Assembly: GCA_964017185.1 (NCBI GenBank)
Contig: OZ024870.1
Coordinates: 30,217,621-30,281,620, forward strand
Origin: Rugalucina vietnamica
Taxonomy: Eukaryota > Mollusca > Bivalvia > Lucinida > Lucinidae
DNA: 64,000 bases
Direction: 5' to 3'
Program-made: the position numbers and the translations under genes
Notes under the pieces: generated by a model
The model's input: only the letters and a program-made list of their open reading frames with translations
Told to the model about the DNA's origin: nothing
Database searches by the model: none
Shown: piece by piece, positions 1 through 10,479 of the stretch
How positions within the stretch are numbered: the first letter of the stretch is position 1
Layout: every line of letters starts with the position of its first letter

Positions 1-2
1 TT

Positions 3-93
3 GACTCAGCTCATGGACTCAGCTCATGGACTCAGCTCATAGACTCAGCTCATAAACTCAACTCATACACTCAGCAAACACACTCACCTCATG
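3..93. repeat. 13-bp minisatellite, 7 units
   Basis: Seven consecutive 13-bp units of the form GACTCAGCTCATG. The first four are almost identical and the last three drift. The array starts at the window edge, so it may be longer. Confidence 0.9.
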
Positions 94-94
94 G

Positions 95-210
95 TTTTAG
101 TACCTGCCCCAAGCTTCTCCAGTCCTGATGAGACTTTAAACCAAGATTTCCTCTCCATATGACCTTAGCTGTTGGTGTGCTGTTAAACCCCACACCAACC
201 AACCAAAAAT
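95..210 (+). repeat. SINE C, 3' part
   Basis: The segment ends in GCTGTTGGTGTGCTGTTAAA and a CCAACCAACCAAAAA-type tail. It matches the 3' part of the copies at 1046-1200 and 41105-41516. The tRNA-like head is missing here. Confidence 0.6.
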
Positions 211-1040
211 TCAGAAGATTCACTGGACAATGCAAAATACGACATTAGGGTTTGAAACCAAGAGGGAGAGCCAAAACAGGATTGCTTCCCCAAAATGAAC
301 TGTACATGATGTGTTATGTTTGATTTTGTTGTTTCCAGCCATCATGTCGGAGCTTTTGCTGCCCTACTATTGTTCTAAGCCAAAAATATAGTGTGCTGTC
401 AGTGTGTTACACTACATCATGGCTTCAGAGTCTGACATTCTGCTCTTCTATGTGAATTTAACATAAGGAAGTACAACTCCACCAATGACTAAAAGCTGAA
501 TTTTTACACAAGAATTGTCAGGTGATTACAAACAGCCATGTAAGATAGCTCATGTCAAAGAGTTTCTGACACTTTGTAAACAAAAACAGGCACAGTCTAT
601 TGTCAATCATAGCAACTCACTTCTTTTACAACATGTGTCATGTGTTTTGTCTGTTACATTCTCTGATTTATTTCTCAAGATGTGAATGGGTACATTCATG
701 ATTTGGAAATAATGGCACAATCTCTATCCTTTGACTGTCTTCAAGGCCTAGTGGCTTTAAATTTTATTTGATTTTTGCATTAGATATAAAACTTCCATCT
801 AGTAAATATCTAATGCCAAGCTGGGATAACCGCTTAGACCATCTATGCACTTTCTACACAGATGGCATAACCAGTACTCAGTGTTCACTCTTTCACCTGT
901 AACTGAAAACACTTGGAATCTGGAGCCACACCTCTCAATCACTAACCAAGACATACCACTAACATACTGTGCTATCCAGCCCACAGGGATTACAACCTAG
1001 CATCTTAGAACTTTAGATGTCACTTTTTATTTTTATCAGA
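211..1040. other. No gene recognised
   Basis: AT-rich sequence downstream of the EGF exons seen here. I find no EGF-type cysteine pattern, long open frame or clear repeat on either strand. A missing 3' exon of the EGF gene could still be hidden if it is short. Confidence 0.5.
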
Positions 1041-1045
1041 AAAGA

Positions 1046-1205
1046 CAGAAGCCTCCGCTGCCTGGTGGTCTCATAAACAAGGGGTCATGGATTCAATCCC
1101 AGGCTTCATCTATCTTTCAGATCAGACAATGAATTAAGGTCTCATCTCCATATTACTTTAGCTGTTGGTGGGGCGTTAATCTCAACTCAACAACAATCAA
1201 AAGGA
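1046..1205 (+). repeat. SINE C copy
   Basis: It has a tRNA-like head with a box-B-like GGATTCAATCCC, a conserved body (TCTCATCTCCATATTACTTT), then GCTGTTGGTG and a CAACAA-rich tail. It shares this body with the copies at 29060-29200 (reversed) and 41105-41516. Confidence 0.65.
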
Positions 1206-1373
1206 AAGATTTAGCTATGGGGTCTGTTGCAGACACTATGAACAGTCAGAAACGGTGCCTGTACATGATAAAACACAAATCTCATATGAAACATTAAACA
1301 TTTGCACCAAAATCTGGCAAAATTTCAAGATTTGAATAAAGTTTGGCATGACATCATATGATTTATATAATTT

Positions 1374-1592
1374 GAGCCGCGACACGAGAAAACCAACAAT
1401 CTGCATTATACGAAAACAAATGCGCAGATCAGCTTCGCGGTGACCGTGAAGCTGATCAGCACCTTTGTTTTCGCTACACTACAATTCCTCCTCTTAATTT
1501 CAAGATTCTAGCCTGCTTCTGTGACTTTGCATGCCGGTGCATGTCGGACCTGGTTGGAAATCTTGAAGATCTGTTTTCTCGCGTAGCGGCAC
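1374..1592 (-). mobile_element. MITE family 1 copy, hairpin near left end
   Basis: Termini GAGCCGC and GCGGCAC are flanked on both sides by ATTT. The internal near-palindrome GATCAGCTTCGCGGTGACCG lies near the left end, so the copy is reversed relative to 9466-9706. Confidence 0.9.
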
Positions 1593-2047
1593 ATTTCATC
1601 TAAACAGGAAGCTACATCTCAATGACAACCTACGCCTCTCTGGACTGTACTGATGATTAATCTCCAACTCAAATCTACTGCAAATTCAGAAATTTTATTT
1701 CATGAATTTTCTATTTTTGAATTATCAGCTAGTTCTTGAATTATCGAGCAAGTACCAATGCAGTCAAAGCTTAGGGAATGTCCTTATAAGTAAGAACATG
1801 GAATTCGCAAGGCAACAAATATGTCTTTATAAATAAGTAAGAACTTAGAATTTGCAAGGCAACAAATTTGCAAACATATATTAGCAAAAACTTTATGTTC
1901 TTGCAAGCATTTCCCAACTCACAGTAAAACATGATCCACAGCAGCCAATCTTTAAGATGTGCATGTTGGAATTAAAATCTCACTCATTGACACAATCTGA
2001 GCCACAACATCATGCTCAATTCTCCTTCATTTGGGCTACATCAATAT

Positions 2048-2253
2048 GAGCCGCATCATGATAAAACCAGATTTTTGCCTATGCGAAAAACAAAGGTGCA
2101 GATCAGCTGTGCAGTAACTGCACAGCTGATCAGCGCCTTTGTTTTCGCTACACGGATAGTACAATTCCTCTTTTTTCCTAAATCTTCTAGCCATCCGGTT
2201 TGTGTCAGACCTGGTCGGAAACCCTGAAGTCTGGTTTTCTCACGTTGCGGCTC
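2048..2253 (-). mobile_element. MITE family 1 copy
   Basis: Inverted ends GAGCCGC and GCGGCTC with a flanking ATAT duplication. The internal hairpin is the GCAGTAACTGC-centred variant. Short open frames across this copy are chance translations of the element. Confidence 0.9.
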
Positions 2254-2887
2254 ATATTATGAGCAGGTTTAATTTCATGCTCAATTCTATCACCTTGCGG
2301 CCCATTATGATTCGGGCAACATGCCCATATATTCATGCAGAATTTTATGAACAAAATAACAACACTATTGGACATCAAGTCCTTTTTCTATTTTTGATTC
2401 GGCTACTTGAAACTGCAACAATTTTCAATTGTAATACTTCCGCAGCTGAAGCATAGGCACTTGAAAGGCTGTGGGAACAAAACGTTTTTTGTGACACACG
2501 TCAAGTATGGACATCATACGACCCCTCCCCTACCCATAGCTCTGACGTGTTTGAAAGGGTTGTAAGGTCAGGGGAATGGGTTGGGTAGTTTTTGGTGCTG
2601 AAGTGTCTAATTCACTTTAACATTTTCCTTAATAATTTCTTGAGACTTCTGCTGCTTTGATTCAAAAGCTTTCTATTTTGTAAATAAGGAGAAGACAATT
2701 ATCAACAGATAACAATGATCTCATAAATGTGTTCGCAAAGTTTGATAAAATTTAATCTATAGGTCTTCCAAGATATTCAAGAAACAACATATTATGGACA
2801 GAATGTACTGATGAAAAGGACAACCTGACAGACAAAATGAAAACAGCATAGCCTCTCAAAGTCAGTTTTGGGGCTTAGTTATATCCT

Positions 2888-3149
2888 GGGCCCAGAATTA
2901 CAATCCTCCCTTAAAGTTAAGGAAAACCTTAGTTAAGGTGGCGAATTTCAGCATCCAAAAAATGCATCTTTTAAAAATGTTCTGAAATCAAATTTTTCGT
3001 TTTTATGATGTAAATGACATTTTATTTTACACACCTGTATAGTTTTGTAAAAGCAGTTATTGATTTTAATGGTAAAATATCGAGTCAAAATTTGTCACCT
3101 TAACTTAAGGTCTTCTTTAACTTTAAGGGAGGATTGTAATTTTGGGCCC
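2888..3149. mobile_element. MITE family 3, palindromic
   Basis: The ends are inverted repeats: GGGCCCAGAATTACAATCC on the left and the complement of GGGCCCAAAATTACAATCC on the right. AAAGTTAA and TAAGGTG blocks are also mirrored inside. It lies just downstream of the EGF exon at 3176-3312. Confidence 0.75.
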
Positions 3150-3175
3150 TGATACCTGTAAACAACTACACCTAC

Positions 3176-3312
3176 CTGAGGGACAAATACACTGGTATGA
3201 CGTCGGCCCCGTCACCTGGCACATACCATTATTCTGACAGGGATCCTCGGGGTAACATGGTACGTAAGGTAGTTCACACAGGGTGCCCCGATATTCAGCA
3301 TGACAGTTACAA
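3176..3312 (-). CDS. Multi-EGF gene, exon (EGF5 end, EGF6 start)
   Basis: A coding exon read on the minus strand. The acceptor is TTCTATTGCAG and the donor is CCCTCAG/GTAGGT. Its length of 137 bp is one base completing a codon, 45 full codons, then one base (start phase 2, end phase 1). It supplies the last three cysteines of an EGF module begun in exon 5085-5289, in the pattern C-N-C-x8-C. It then starts a sixth EGF module with C-x5-C-x5-C-x9-C-x-C and stops before the last cysteine, so a further exon must follow at lower coordinates. I did not find that exon. EGF modules are extracellular disulphide-bonded units. The whole protein cannot be named from six modules; Notch-, fibropellin- and slit-like proteins are all possible. 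Confidence 0.85.
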
Positions 3313-3353
3313 CTGCAATAGAACAGAGGATTTGTCAGGTTAAAACAGCATAC

Positions 3354-3586
3354 CAGGACCCAGTTGTTCAAAACTTCTTTAGCTTAACGTCATCGTGAAG
3401 ACGTCAACTCGTTTAGTTAAGCAAATACACTGTTATTTTTTTGTTGAAAAATGTGAGAATCCTTTGCAATGCAAATAATTCTCACATTTTATCAACAAAA
3501 AATAACAGTGTATTTGTAATATTCAAGTTTGAAATTTTAACGAATCGTTAACTAACGACATCGTTAATTTTGAACAACTGGCCCCA
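3354..3586. mobile_element. MITE family 2, long palindrome
   Basis: The ends read CAGTTGTTCAAAA and TTTTGAACAACTGGCCCC. A second inner palindrome pairs AAATACACTGTTATTTTTT with its complement about 70 bp later. Relatives lie at 15308-15557 and 57694-57840. It is inserted about 40 bp upstream, in the sense of transcription, of the acceptor of exon 3176-3312. Confidence 0.85.
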
Positions 3587-3703
3587 GACTGCCACTTGAC
3601 AACATAGAACACCAATCAAAAAGTGTTTGTTAAAAATCGCATTTTCAATCTAAAATCACAGCCCAAGAATGAATGTTTCTAGAATCTTTAATTTGCTTTT
3701 CAG

Positions 3704-3888
3704 AATATGAAGCAAACCATGGTGCATGCTGATCTGTACTTTTGTCATTTATGTATGATGGACACCACGGGATGTACAGCGTTTTCTCTTTTTAAAATTT
3801 AAAGAGAAAACGCTGTACATCCCGTGGTGTCCATCATACATAAATGACAAAAGTACAGATCAGCATGCACCATGGTTTGCTTCATATT
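3704..3888. repeat. Perfect palindrome, 88-bp arms
   Basis: Bases 3704-3791 and 3801-3888 are exact reverse complements over all 88 positions as I read them. They are separated by a 9-base AT spacer (TTAAAATTT). No other copy was seen in the window. It lies in the intron between exons 5085-5289 and 3176-3312. See findings. Confidence 0.95.
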
Positions 3889-4479
3889 ATATTTTAAAGT
3901 TTAAATTGTCATTTGCAAAAGAATTTTTACTTCTCGCCTGTTTAAAGACTAAAATATTTCAACTAAACAAAGACTTTCAGGATGTCTTTTACAATTCTTA
4001 ATTAACTAAATTTGCAACATCTTGAGAAGGATGGCAGAGTCTGATGAAACAGCTCCTGCCCCGAGGAGGCTGTTCATACTTTTCTATCTATTTCGCATCA
4101 TTAATATTGGTGTTATCAAACGATAATAGAACCAATGAAATTATGACATGTTACGATTTTTAGCATATTTACAGATATATGCATGTGACCAAATTTTAGC
4201 AACATTACAGTACATAACCTCCAGTCATGGCCTCTACAATTGATTTTCATGATTTTTTTCCCATGATGCAAGTTAACTAGTAATTTGCTGTCACGCTAAT
4301 TAATGTTCCCACCATTATTTAACCCATTAGAAGACTCTAACTTATGTATTATCATTACAAAAGAGTCTCTATTGTTCGGTGACAATCATCATTGTCTTTT
4401 TAAAGCAGTTTTATGACCGAATTTTTCTAGAACTTGTAATTATATAAATTTGGGCATTTTGAATTGTGGTTAGGCATGA
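3889..4479. other. Intron, nothing recognised
   Basis: Intronic sequence of the EGF gene between two validated exons. No coding pattern or repeat was identified. Confidence 0.6.
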
Positions 4480-4650
4480 TTTGGCAAGGGTTGTCATTAA
4501 TGTTAAACTCTTTAAAAGGTTTAACATCCCAATCATCAACTTTTCATTCATATCAAGACAGAGGAGCTAATGCTCAAAGAGAACCCAGACCATGTGGTAT
4601 TCTAACCACAGATTTCTCCATCCAGTAGTCACTAACTAATCAAAAGGCCA
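4480..4650 (-). repeat. SINE A-like copy, diverged
   Basis: Read on the minus strand it has a tRNA-like head and ends with a body resembling GAAAAGTTGATGATTGGGAT followed by GTTAAACC. This is the SINE A tail motif (…GTTGACTGGGACGTTAAAC) in degenerate form. Confidence 0.5.
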
Positions 4651-4795
4651 CCCATGAAAACTTTTGCATGCTCAACTGAAATAAGCTTGAAATAATAATT
4701 AATTTTGAACCTTTGAAACTTTTTATCCTGCTCTTTTATATTAAAATGGAAGTTATCATATGTTTTATTTATTTATTTCTATTTTTTATTTTATT

Positions 4796-4838
4796 TTATT
4801 ATTATTATTATTATTATTATTTTTTTTTTTTTTTTTTG
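4796..4838. repeat. ATT microsatellite plus poly-T
   Basis: About nine ATT units run into about 17 T residues. On the minus strand this would be a poly-A/TAA tail. Confidence 0.9.
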
Positions 4839-5084
4839 CAATTTGTTACACTCATGTTCAGTTAAACTAAGAAACTTTACTCTTATATTGAGGCTACACG
4901 GTATGATAATATATTGCCTCCCTTGATCAGAACCTTTGTTTTCACTATTTTCTCTCCTGTCTTTATCCCAAAAGCCCAAGGGTTCTGGCATCCTTTTCTG
5001 TATAATTATATTCATTATTAAACCAGTTTAAGTAGAACCTGATCAGCAAGCCTGAAACCTGATAACAAATCTCATATATCTCAC

Positions 5085-5289
5085 ATAAAGCTCCCATGTT
5101 GATTCTGACATGATCCCCCATTCTGACAGAGATTAGGGTTGGCTTGGCACTCATCGATGTCCACCTCACATCGCGATCCCGTCAGACCAAACGGACAGGT
5201 ACACTGGGGGCCGCTCGAAGTTGACGTGCAGGTAGCGCCACTTGCACACGGCTGACTAGCACAGTGGTCCTTCTTCTCACAGTGGATTC
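5085..5289 (-). CDS. Multi-EGF gene, exon (EGF3 end, EGF4, EGF5 start)
   Basis: Minus-strand exon of 205 bp with acceptor GCTCTTTTAG and donor AGCTTTAT/GTGAGA. It enters in phase 1 and leaves in phase 2. It completes an EGF module begun in exon 5995-6135 (IHC). It then encodes a full module with cysteine spacing C-x4-C-x5-C-x8-C-x-C-x8-C. Next comes a DIDEC motif, the signature of a calcium-binding EGF module, followed by C-x6-C-x5-C. Reading on past the donor gives an in-frame TGA at once, which supports the splice. The joined frame with exon 3176-3312 restores the 'HGSFIC' context typical of cbEGF modules. Two junctions therefore agree in both phase and domain logic. Confidence 0.9.
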
Positions 5290-5723
5290 CTAAAAGAGCA
5301 ACATTTTTTTGGAAAACCAGACAATGTGATACTTATCGCAGCAAAACTTGGATCAGCATGTAGCTTGGGCATGTGCCAAGTATTGTCTGCTTCTTGATTA
5401 TATTGTTTTCCTTAGTAAACCAGAGAACTTGTGCATTGCATGTTTTGTGGCTGTACGGGGTGATCGAAGTCATGCATGAGGTCATTTTCTTCTTTCATTT
5501 TTTTAGAAGTGTCTTTTTTGTAGAAAATACTTTCAAGCTTTCAAATGTGTAAAGAAAATCATTCGTGCAGTTTCCGAGCAAGGAAATAAAACTACACTGT
5601 TGTAAAATTCTGTTTTATCAATGAGAGTTTCAAATCATATTTTATTTGTTTTGTTGCTTCAAGATCCATGTAAGACAAATGAGCCCAATTTGGACTGACA
5701 TAGCCTTAACCACACTATCATTT
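5290..5723. other. Intron, nothing recognised
   Basis: First part of a 705-bp intron. No repeat match was identified apart from the MITE that follows at 5724. Confidence 0.6.
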
Positions 5724-5956
5724 CAGCCACCTCATGAGAAAACCAACAATGTGTTTTTGAACAGGTCCGACACAAAGTGGTCTGTACAATCACAGAAGAC
5801 GGGTAGAAGCTTGAAATTTCAGATTTAAGAAAAAGACGGATAGTACTTTCTGAGTAGCGGAAACAAAGGCGCTGATCAGCTTCACGGTTACCGCAAAGCT
5901 GACCTGCGTCTTTGTTTTCGCCTACACAAATTGTTGGTTTTCTCATGAGGCAGCTC
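5724..5956 (+). mobile_element. MITE family 1 copy
   Basis: Ends CAGCCACCTCATGAGAAAACC and its inverted partner, flanked by ATTT on both sides. The hairpin is near the right end. It sits inside the 705-bp intron, only 38 bp from exon 5995-6135. Confidence 0.88.
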
Positions 5957-5994
5957 ATTTTTGTTATACGACTCGGTAACAATGACAATATTAC

Positions 5995-6135
5995 CATGAT
6001 ATTCTACAGTACAGACACAGTGGTACACAGATAGATCACCAGCATCTGTATTGACACAGGTTCCGGAGTTCTGACAGGGGCTGGTTCTACAGGCGCTCAG
6101 GGGACTGATAGATTCACACTGTGAGCCCTCGTAAC
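5995..6135 (-). CDS. Multi-EGF gene, exon (EGF2 end, EGF3)
   Basis: Minus-strand exon of 141 bp: two bases, 46 codons, one base, so phase 1 at both ends. The acceptor is ATATTTTTTCAG and the donor is ATCATG/GTAATA. It starts with the G-Y-E-G segment before the sixth cysteine of EGF2, a near-invariant feature of EGF modules. It then encodes EGF3 with C-x4-C-x5-C-x12-C-x-C. The sixth cysteine of EGF3 comes from exon 5085-5289. The symmetrical phase 1-1 makes this exon one that could be skipped or duplicated without a frameshift. Confidence 0.88.
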
Positions 6136-6229
6136 CTGAAAAAATATTTGGAGCTCAAAACATGCTGCATAATTTTGTACGGCAGCCCCCATGTCTGATT
6201 AAAAGCACAGATTTCATAACCACTCAATC

Positions 6230-6345
6230 ATTCAATCATCTCATTGCTTTGTCTGATGTGGGTTCGAGCCCCACATGCAGCACATGTGAGACACACCAAA
6301 TTCCGCTTGCAAGTGTTCTAGATGGTTTTGCTTTGGGAACTTCCC
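6230..6345 (+). repeat. SINE D, head half
   Basis: It contains GTGTGGGTTCGAGCCCCACA-like box-B sequence, then a body (GAGACACACCAAATTCCGCT) that matches the copy at 57245-57430 and the reversed copy at 23741-23985. The 3' half is missing here. A matching 3' half lies about 1.3 kb away at 7629. Confidence 0.65.
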
Positions 6346-6479
6346 CTCATGAACTTAATTTTCTGAATAGTTTATTAACTTGGCTGAAGTTATCTTATTT
6401 AGTACTGAAGTTTGGCTTAACACTAAATTATTGTCTGATTCCATCTGAACACAAAATCCTTTTGTCTTATTGTTTCTGA

Positions 6480-7610
6480 ACCATGACTGGACATGCTCTG
6501 ATAGATATTCAGAAAGATTCAGAATCTGAAATCAGGCTGAAACATTCTGAATTGTCTGAATCTTTATGAATCTATTGTATGGTCTTAATCTTTCTGAACC
6601 TCATAATGAGCTGAATCTTTCTGAACCAAACTAGTATGAGTTCTTAAATATGAAATAAATCTGAATCTTTCTGAATGGTCTGGATATGTCTGAATCATAT
6701 CCTTTTGAATATTTCTGTCTGCATTTGTCTGAATCTTTCTGAATAATTCAGCAGGAAGTCATGTGACTTCTATGCATGCTGGGAATTTCCTTTTTCAAAG
6801 TTGTCTGCAGAACAAAAAGGTCAAACTCAACAGAAATTTCTATGAAGTAAGTTTTACTTAATTTAAAGAAATTGAATGATGAGGAAAGATGACTGAAACA
6901 TGCAAGAAAATATTAAGAACTAAATGGATGCTTGTATAAGCCTATTGTTCATGTGTTGCCCTGAAATTCACCTTTTAAGTTAAATATCATTACCCCACCC
7001 ACTACAAAATACATGTTACACACTCATTTTTGGCTTGAGAGACATGATCAACCAGGATCAATATGAAAACTTATGGGAATACTTTGAAAAGACTACTTCC
7101 TGAAGTTGATTATGACTGATGAAATATAATGGGTATATAAAGTAAAGTTTGAGTGAAATTGGTGGTGGTGGTGGGGGGGGGGGGGGGGGGATTCAGCCAT
7201 CAGACAAGTTCAGATTAACATTTCAGAAATATTCAGTGTTGGTTCAAGAATCTGAACCAGTTCTGCAAAATGTCTGAATCTTTCCTTAATTGTCCCAAAT
7301 TCAGCAGATATTAAGAAAAGCAGTATTCAGAAATATTTAGATTAAATTCAGAATGATTAAGCTGGCTGAACCTTTCTGAATTACGCACTGAATTTGTTCT
7401 GAAAATATCTGATTGTTTCTACATTAGTTCTGAAAATGACTGAATAGTGCTTATTATTTATGTATCAAATATCTGAACCAGTTCTTCAATTGTCTGAATC
7501 TTTTCTGGATAGTCCCAATTTCAGCAGATATTAAGAAAAGCAATTATAACTAATTCAGACCGATTCAGATTTTTTTTCAGCAGATTTCCAGAAAAAAATT
7601 AGACAAATTC
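6480..7610. repeat. TCTGAA-rich degenerate low-complexity region
   Basis: Dozens of variants of TCTGAATCTTTCTGAA occur at 6480-6760. Both they and their reverse forms (ATTCAGAAA) occur again at 7195-7610. The middle, 6760-7150, is ordinary AT-rich sequence, and a run of about 19 G residues lies near 7172-7190. No coding potential is seen. The two flanks may be arms of an old insertion. Confidence 0.6.
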
Positions 7611-7624
7611 AGACAGGATTCAGA

Positions 7625-7725
7625 CACCAAATTTTCATGAGGGTCTGCTTTTGCCCCACCTGCTGATTAGCCTGTCTCATATGAGCTGAAATTCTCTTGA
7701 AAGCAACATAAAATTGAATAAAACA
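7625..7725 (+). repeat. SINE D, tail half
   Basis: The stretch CTCATATGAGCTGAAATT, followed by a polymorphic AAATTGAATAAAAC tail, matches the 3' part of the copy at 57245-57430. The head is absent. Confidence 0.6.
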
Positions 7726-8525
7726 TTGTAACTTAATACAAGCTATGTATTTCACTTCAGTTTTTTCTTTAGTCTGCTGACTACAGACCGTTTGTATTTT
7801 ATTTTCCAAAAAGCACTGCAGTGGAAGGGAAGTAACTCAAATGAAAAATTATCTTGATTGTTTATTATCTCTAATGTCCCTTGCATTCACAGACAGGGAA
7901 ATAACTTAATTTTACAGTATATTCAAAGTACGGCTTGGTTATTGCCCTTATGATGTTGCTGCAGGTTTCATGCCATACTTTTTGTGAACTCACTAGTCAT
8001 TCATTTTGGTATTTTGTAATAATTCTGGCATCAACATTTCAACTGATCATGAAACAAAGCTGCATGTGTTCATTATCATCAAAACTAGTACACTTTGTAT
8101 GATTTCATAACTGGCTCATATTTTTGCGGTGTCAGAAAATTTGGAATGATACGCAAATTATCCTGCAATAACGCTTACACGTACATGTATGGAGTAACCA
8201 GCCAAGTACTTACCTTTTGAAGACTTGATTTTGCTGCGTAAATTCTCACCACACAAAACATAAAGATCCTAGTGCCTGCGTAAATTCTTACCACAAAAAA
8301 TTAGATTCTAGTACACGTACCAAGTAACATTTGCTGGGTGTACTTCTTATGTACCCAAATCTCCTTCCATACTTACATCAATGACATAGAAGAAAAACAT
8401 TACTTCAAAATAAATTTAAACCAGCACTGAGGAAATATCAAGAAAACATGTCTGTGAAATAAATACCCCCCTTACACCCCAATTTTAAGTAGTTAAACTG
8501 GAGTTTGCAAAGGTATACAATTTTT
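7726..8525. other. Intron, nothing recognised
   Basis: Part of the 8.9-kb intron between exons 5995-6135 and 15077-15222. A short local duplication containing 'GCGTAAATTCTyACCACA' occurs near 8235 and 8280. Nothing coding was found. Confidence 0.5.
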
Positions 8526-8529
8526 CTTA

Positions 8530-8645
8530 TTTTCGGTCCAAAACATAGATTGTGGGTAATCATAGTGTGTCATTAGAACTGCCCCTGCCTCTCCAAGGCA
8601 GTTCTAACGAGTACCCTCAATCTATATTTGAGCAAAAATATGAAA
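8530..8645. mobile_element. MITE family 4 core, diverged
   Basis: It has inverted ends built on CAAAACATAGATTGTGGGTA and its complement with an internal AACTGCC/GGCAGTT pairing. It matches cores at 59930-60005 and 62141-62230. Confidence 0.6.
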
Positions 8646-8648
8646 AAT

Positions 8649-8649
8649 A

Positions 8650-8682
<33 letters not shown>

Positions 8683-9108
8683 CAAAATTTTCATTTTTAC
8701 AACCAAAAAATAACGCAACAGTTCATATTGCATAGGCATGTTTCCATAATAATGCCGATTTTAGAGAAAGGGATATTTTATAACGATGCAGGAGTGATGG
8801 GCAGGGTGGGGACATGGACTAGTCTTACGGTGATTTTGCAGTCAAAATAAACTAAAGATAATATTATGACACCTTTTGATGATTTTTTAATGATTTTTTT
8901 TTTTTTTTTTTTCAAAATTTTCATTTTTACAACCAAAAAATAACGCAACAGTTCATATTGCATAGGCATGTTTCCATAATAATGCCGATTTTAGAGAAAG
9001 GGATATTTTATAACGATGCAGGAGTGATGGGCAGGGTGGGGACATGGACTAGTCTTACGGTGATTTTGCAGTCAAAATAAACTAAAGATAATATTATGAC
9101 ACCTTTTG
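8649..9108. repeat. Tandem duplication, 230-bp period
   Basis: Positions 8683-8878 and 8913-9108 are identical at every position I checked, with an exact 230-bp offset. Each copy is preceded by a poly-T run, about 32 T in the first and 20 T in the second. The duplicated sequence is part of the longer MITE family 4 context. Confidence 0.92.
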
Positions 9109-9246
9109 TATAAATCAGACTGTCTGCAAAAATACTCAAATTTATAATATATTTGCAAACCTTTTGTTCCTAAATGTTTGTTCATAAATATTTTTTTATG
9201 GCATTATTTTTTCCTGTTTTCTGCTACAGCTTCATCTTGTATTCAT

Positions 9247-9458
9247 GAGCTGCACCAAATGCAAACTAAAAAAAACAAAGATGCAGAGACTGTGCATCCC
9301 CTAAAATTAAGCCTTTGTTTTTGCTAAACAGATAGGATTTCTAAATCCAAAATTTCAATCCTCTAGATCTGTATGCCTCATTGTAACTCATGTAACAACC
9401 AATTCAGTCTCTGAACCTGTCTGAAACCTGATGTTGCTGTTTTTTGTGATGCAGCTCT
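9247..9458. mobile_element. Decayed MITE family 1 copy
   Basis: Ends GAGCTGCACC and GATGCAGCTC, with ACAAAGATGCAGAG and CCTTTGTTTTTGCT inside, show an old copy lying directly beside the intact copy at 9466. The hairpin is no longer complementary. Confidence 0.55.
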
Positions 9459-9465
9459 TATATAT

Positions 9466-9706
9466 GAGCCGTGACGCGAGAAAACCGGTCTTCGGGGTTT
9501 CCGACCCGGTGCGGGTGCGACACAAGTCCGTCTGTACCATTACAGAAGCAGGCTAGATGCTTGAAATTTTGGCTATAAGTAGAAGAGGAATTGTACTATC
9601 CGGGTAGCGAAAACAAAGGCGCTGATCAGCTTCGCGGTAACCGCGAAGCTGATCTGCGCCTTTGTTTTCGCATAGGCAAAAATCCGGTTTTCTCACGATG
9701 CGGCTC
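9466..9706 (+). mobile_element. MITE family 1 copy, reference
   Basis: A well-preserved 241-bp copy. The ends are GAGCCGTGACGCGAGAAAACC and an inverted partner ending GATGCGGCTC, with ATAT on each side. An off-centre hairpin has 33-nt arms (GCGAAAACAAAGGCGC…) with one mismatch and a one-base centre. It carries no open reading frame of note, so it is non-autonomous. Confidence 0.95.
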
Positions 9707-10229
9707 ATATAATAGGCACATCTCCATGTCTTCTTGAATGTTTTGCTAGAAGATGATCTATTAATAATATGTTATGTCTGGAGTGAAAAAATTCCACAAG
9801 GGGTCTGATTGTTGCGTAATCCCGCTAAAGCAGCTGTGAATACCATAACGCTACATGAACCCTAGCATGGGCAAACCCGCATCATTATTATGTGTGTGAC
9901 AAGTAGAGTTTTGTAGCAGCTTGGGCTGGTCGACAAGTCTCTCAAAGTGTGCTAAACCAAAAGGATATTTTTGTTGAGAAAAAGATTAATCTCCAGCTCA
10001 CTGGGATAGCTAACAAAATGGCAGATTTGCTGGTTTTCTGAATATGCGGCTCATACAGCTTCCTACTGCCAAACTATATCCCATTATATTTTTCTCCAAA
10101 TGCTCCTGATGTTTTTTCAAGTGCACTTACAGACAACTGTTTCAATCAAGGTATAACATTTAGCCAAACCTTGTGAGTGATGATTGCATAATAATACACA
10201 GGCAGAGTTTGTTTGTTTCTTTCTTTTTC
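9707..10229. other. Intron, MITE 1 end fragment only
   Basis: A lone MITE family 1 terminus (GGTTTTCTGAATATGCGGCTC) lies near 10030-10053. The rest is unrecognised. Confidence 0.5.
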
Positions 10230-10479
10230 CATAAAAAAAAAAAAACAAGTAGCCCAGGGGCAACGATCGCTCACCTGAGAGCCAACAAGTACAGTCACTG
10301 GACAAAGTAGTTGGGGTTTTTACCATATATGCCATTGGGTATGATGGCCATCTTGGTCATGTGACCTTGAAACCATACTTACATCAGCAGAAGAGCTCTT
10401 GTCTGGATTGTGTATCCTCTTTTCTGCCATTTTGGTTCACTTGAAAAAATCATCTAACAAAGTCAGGGTCCTATAATGA

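Noticed and set aside
5659-5997. Minus-strand open frame of 112 codons, and many similar cysteine-containing frames at MITE positions
   Set aside because: These frames recur wherever a MITE family 1 copy lies and change with its orientation. They are translations of the hairpin and termini, with no start conservation.
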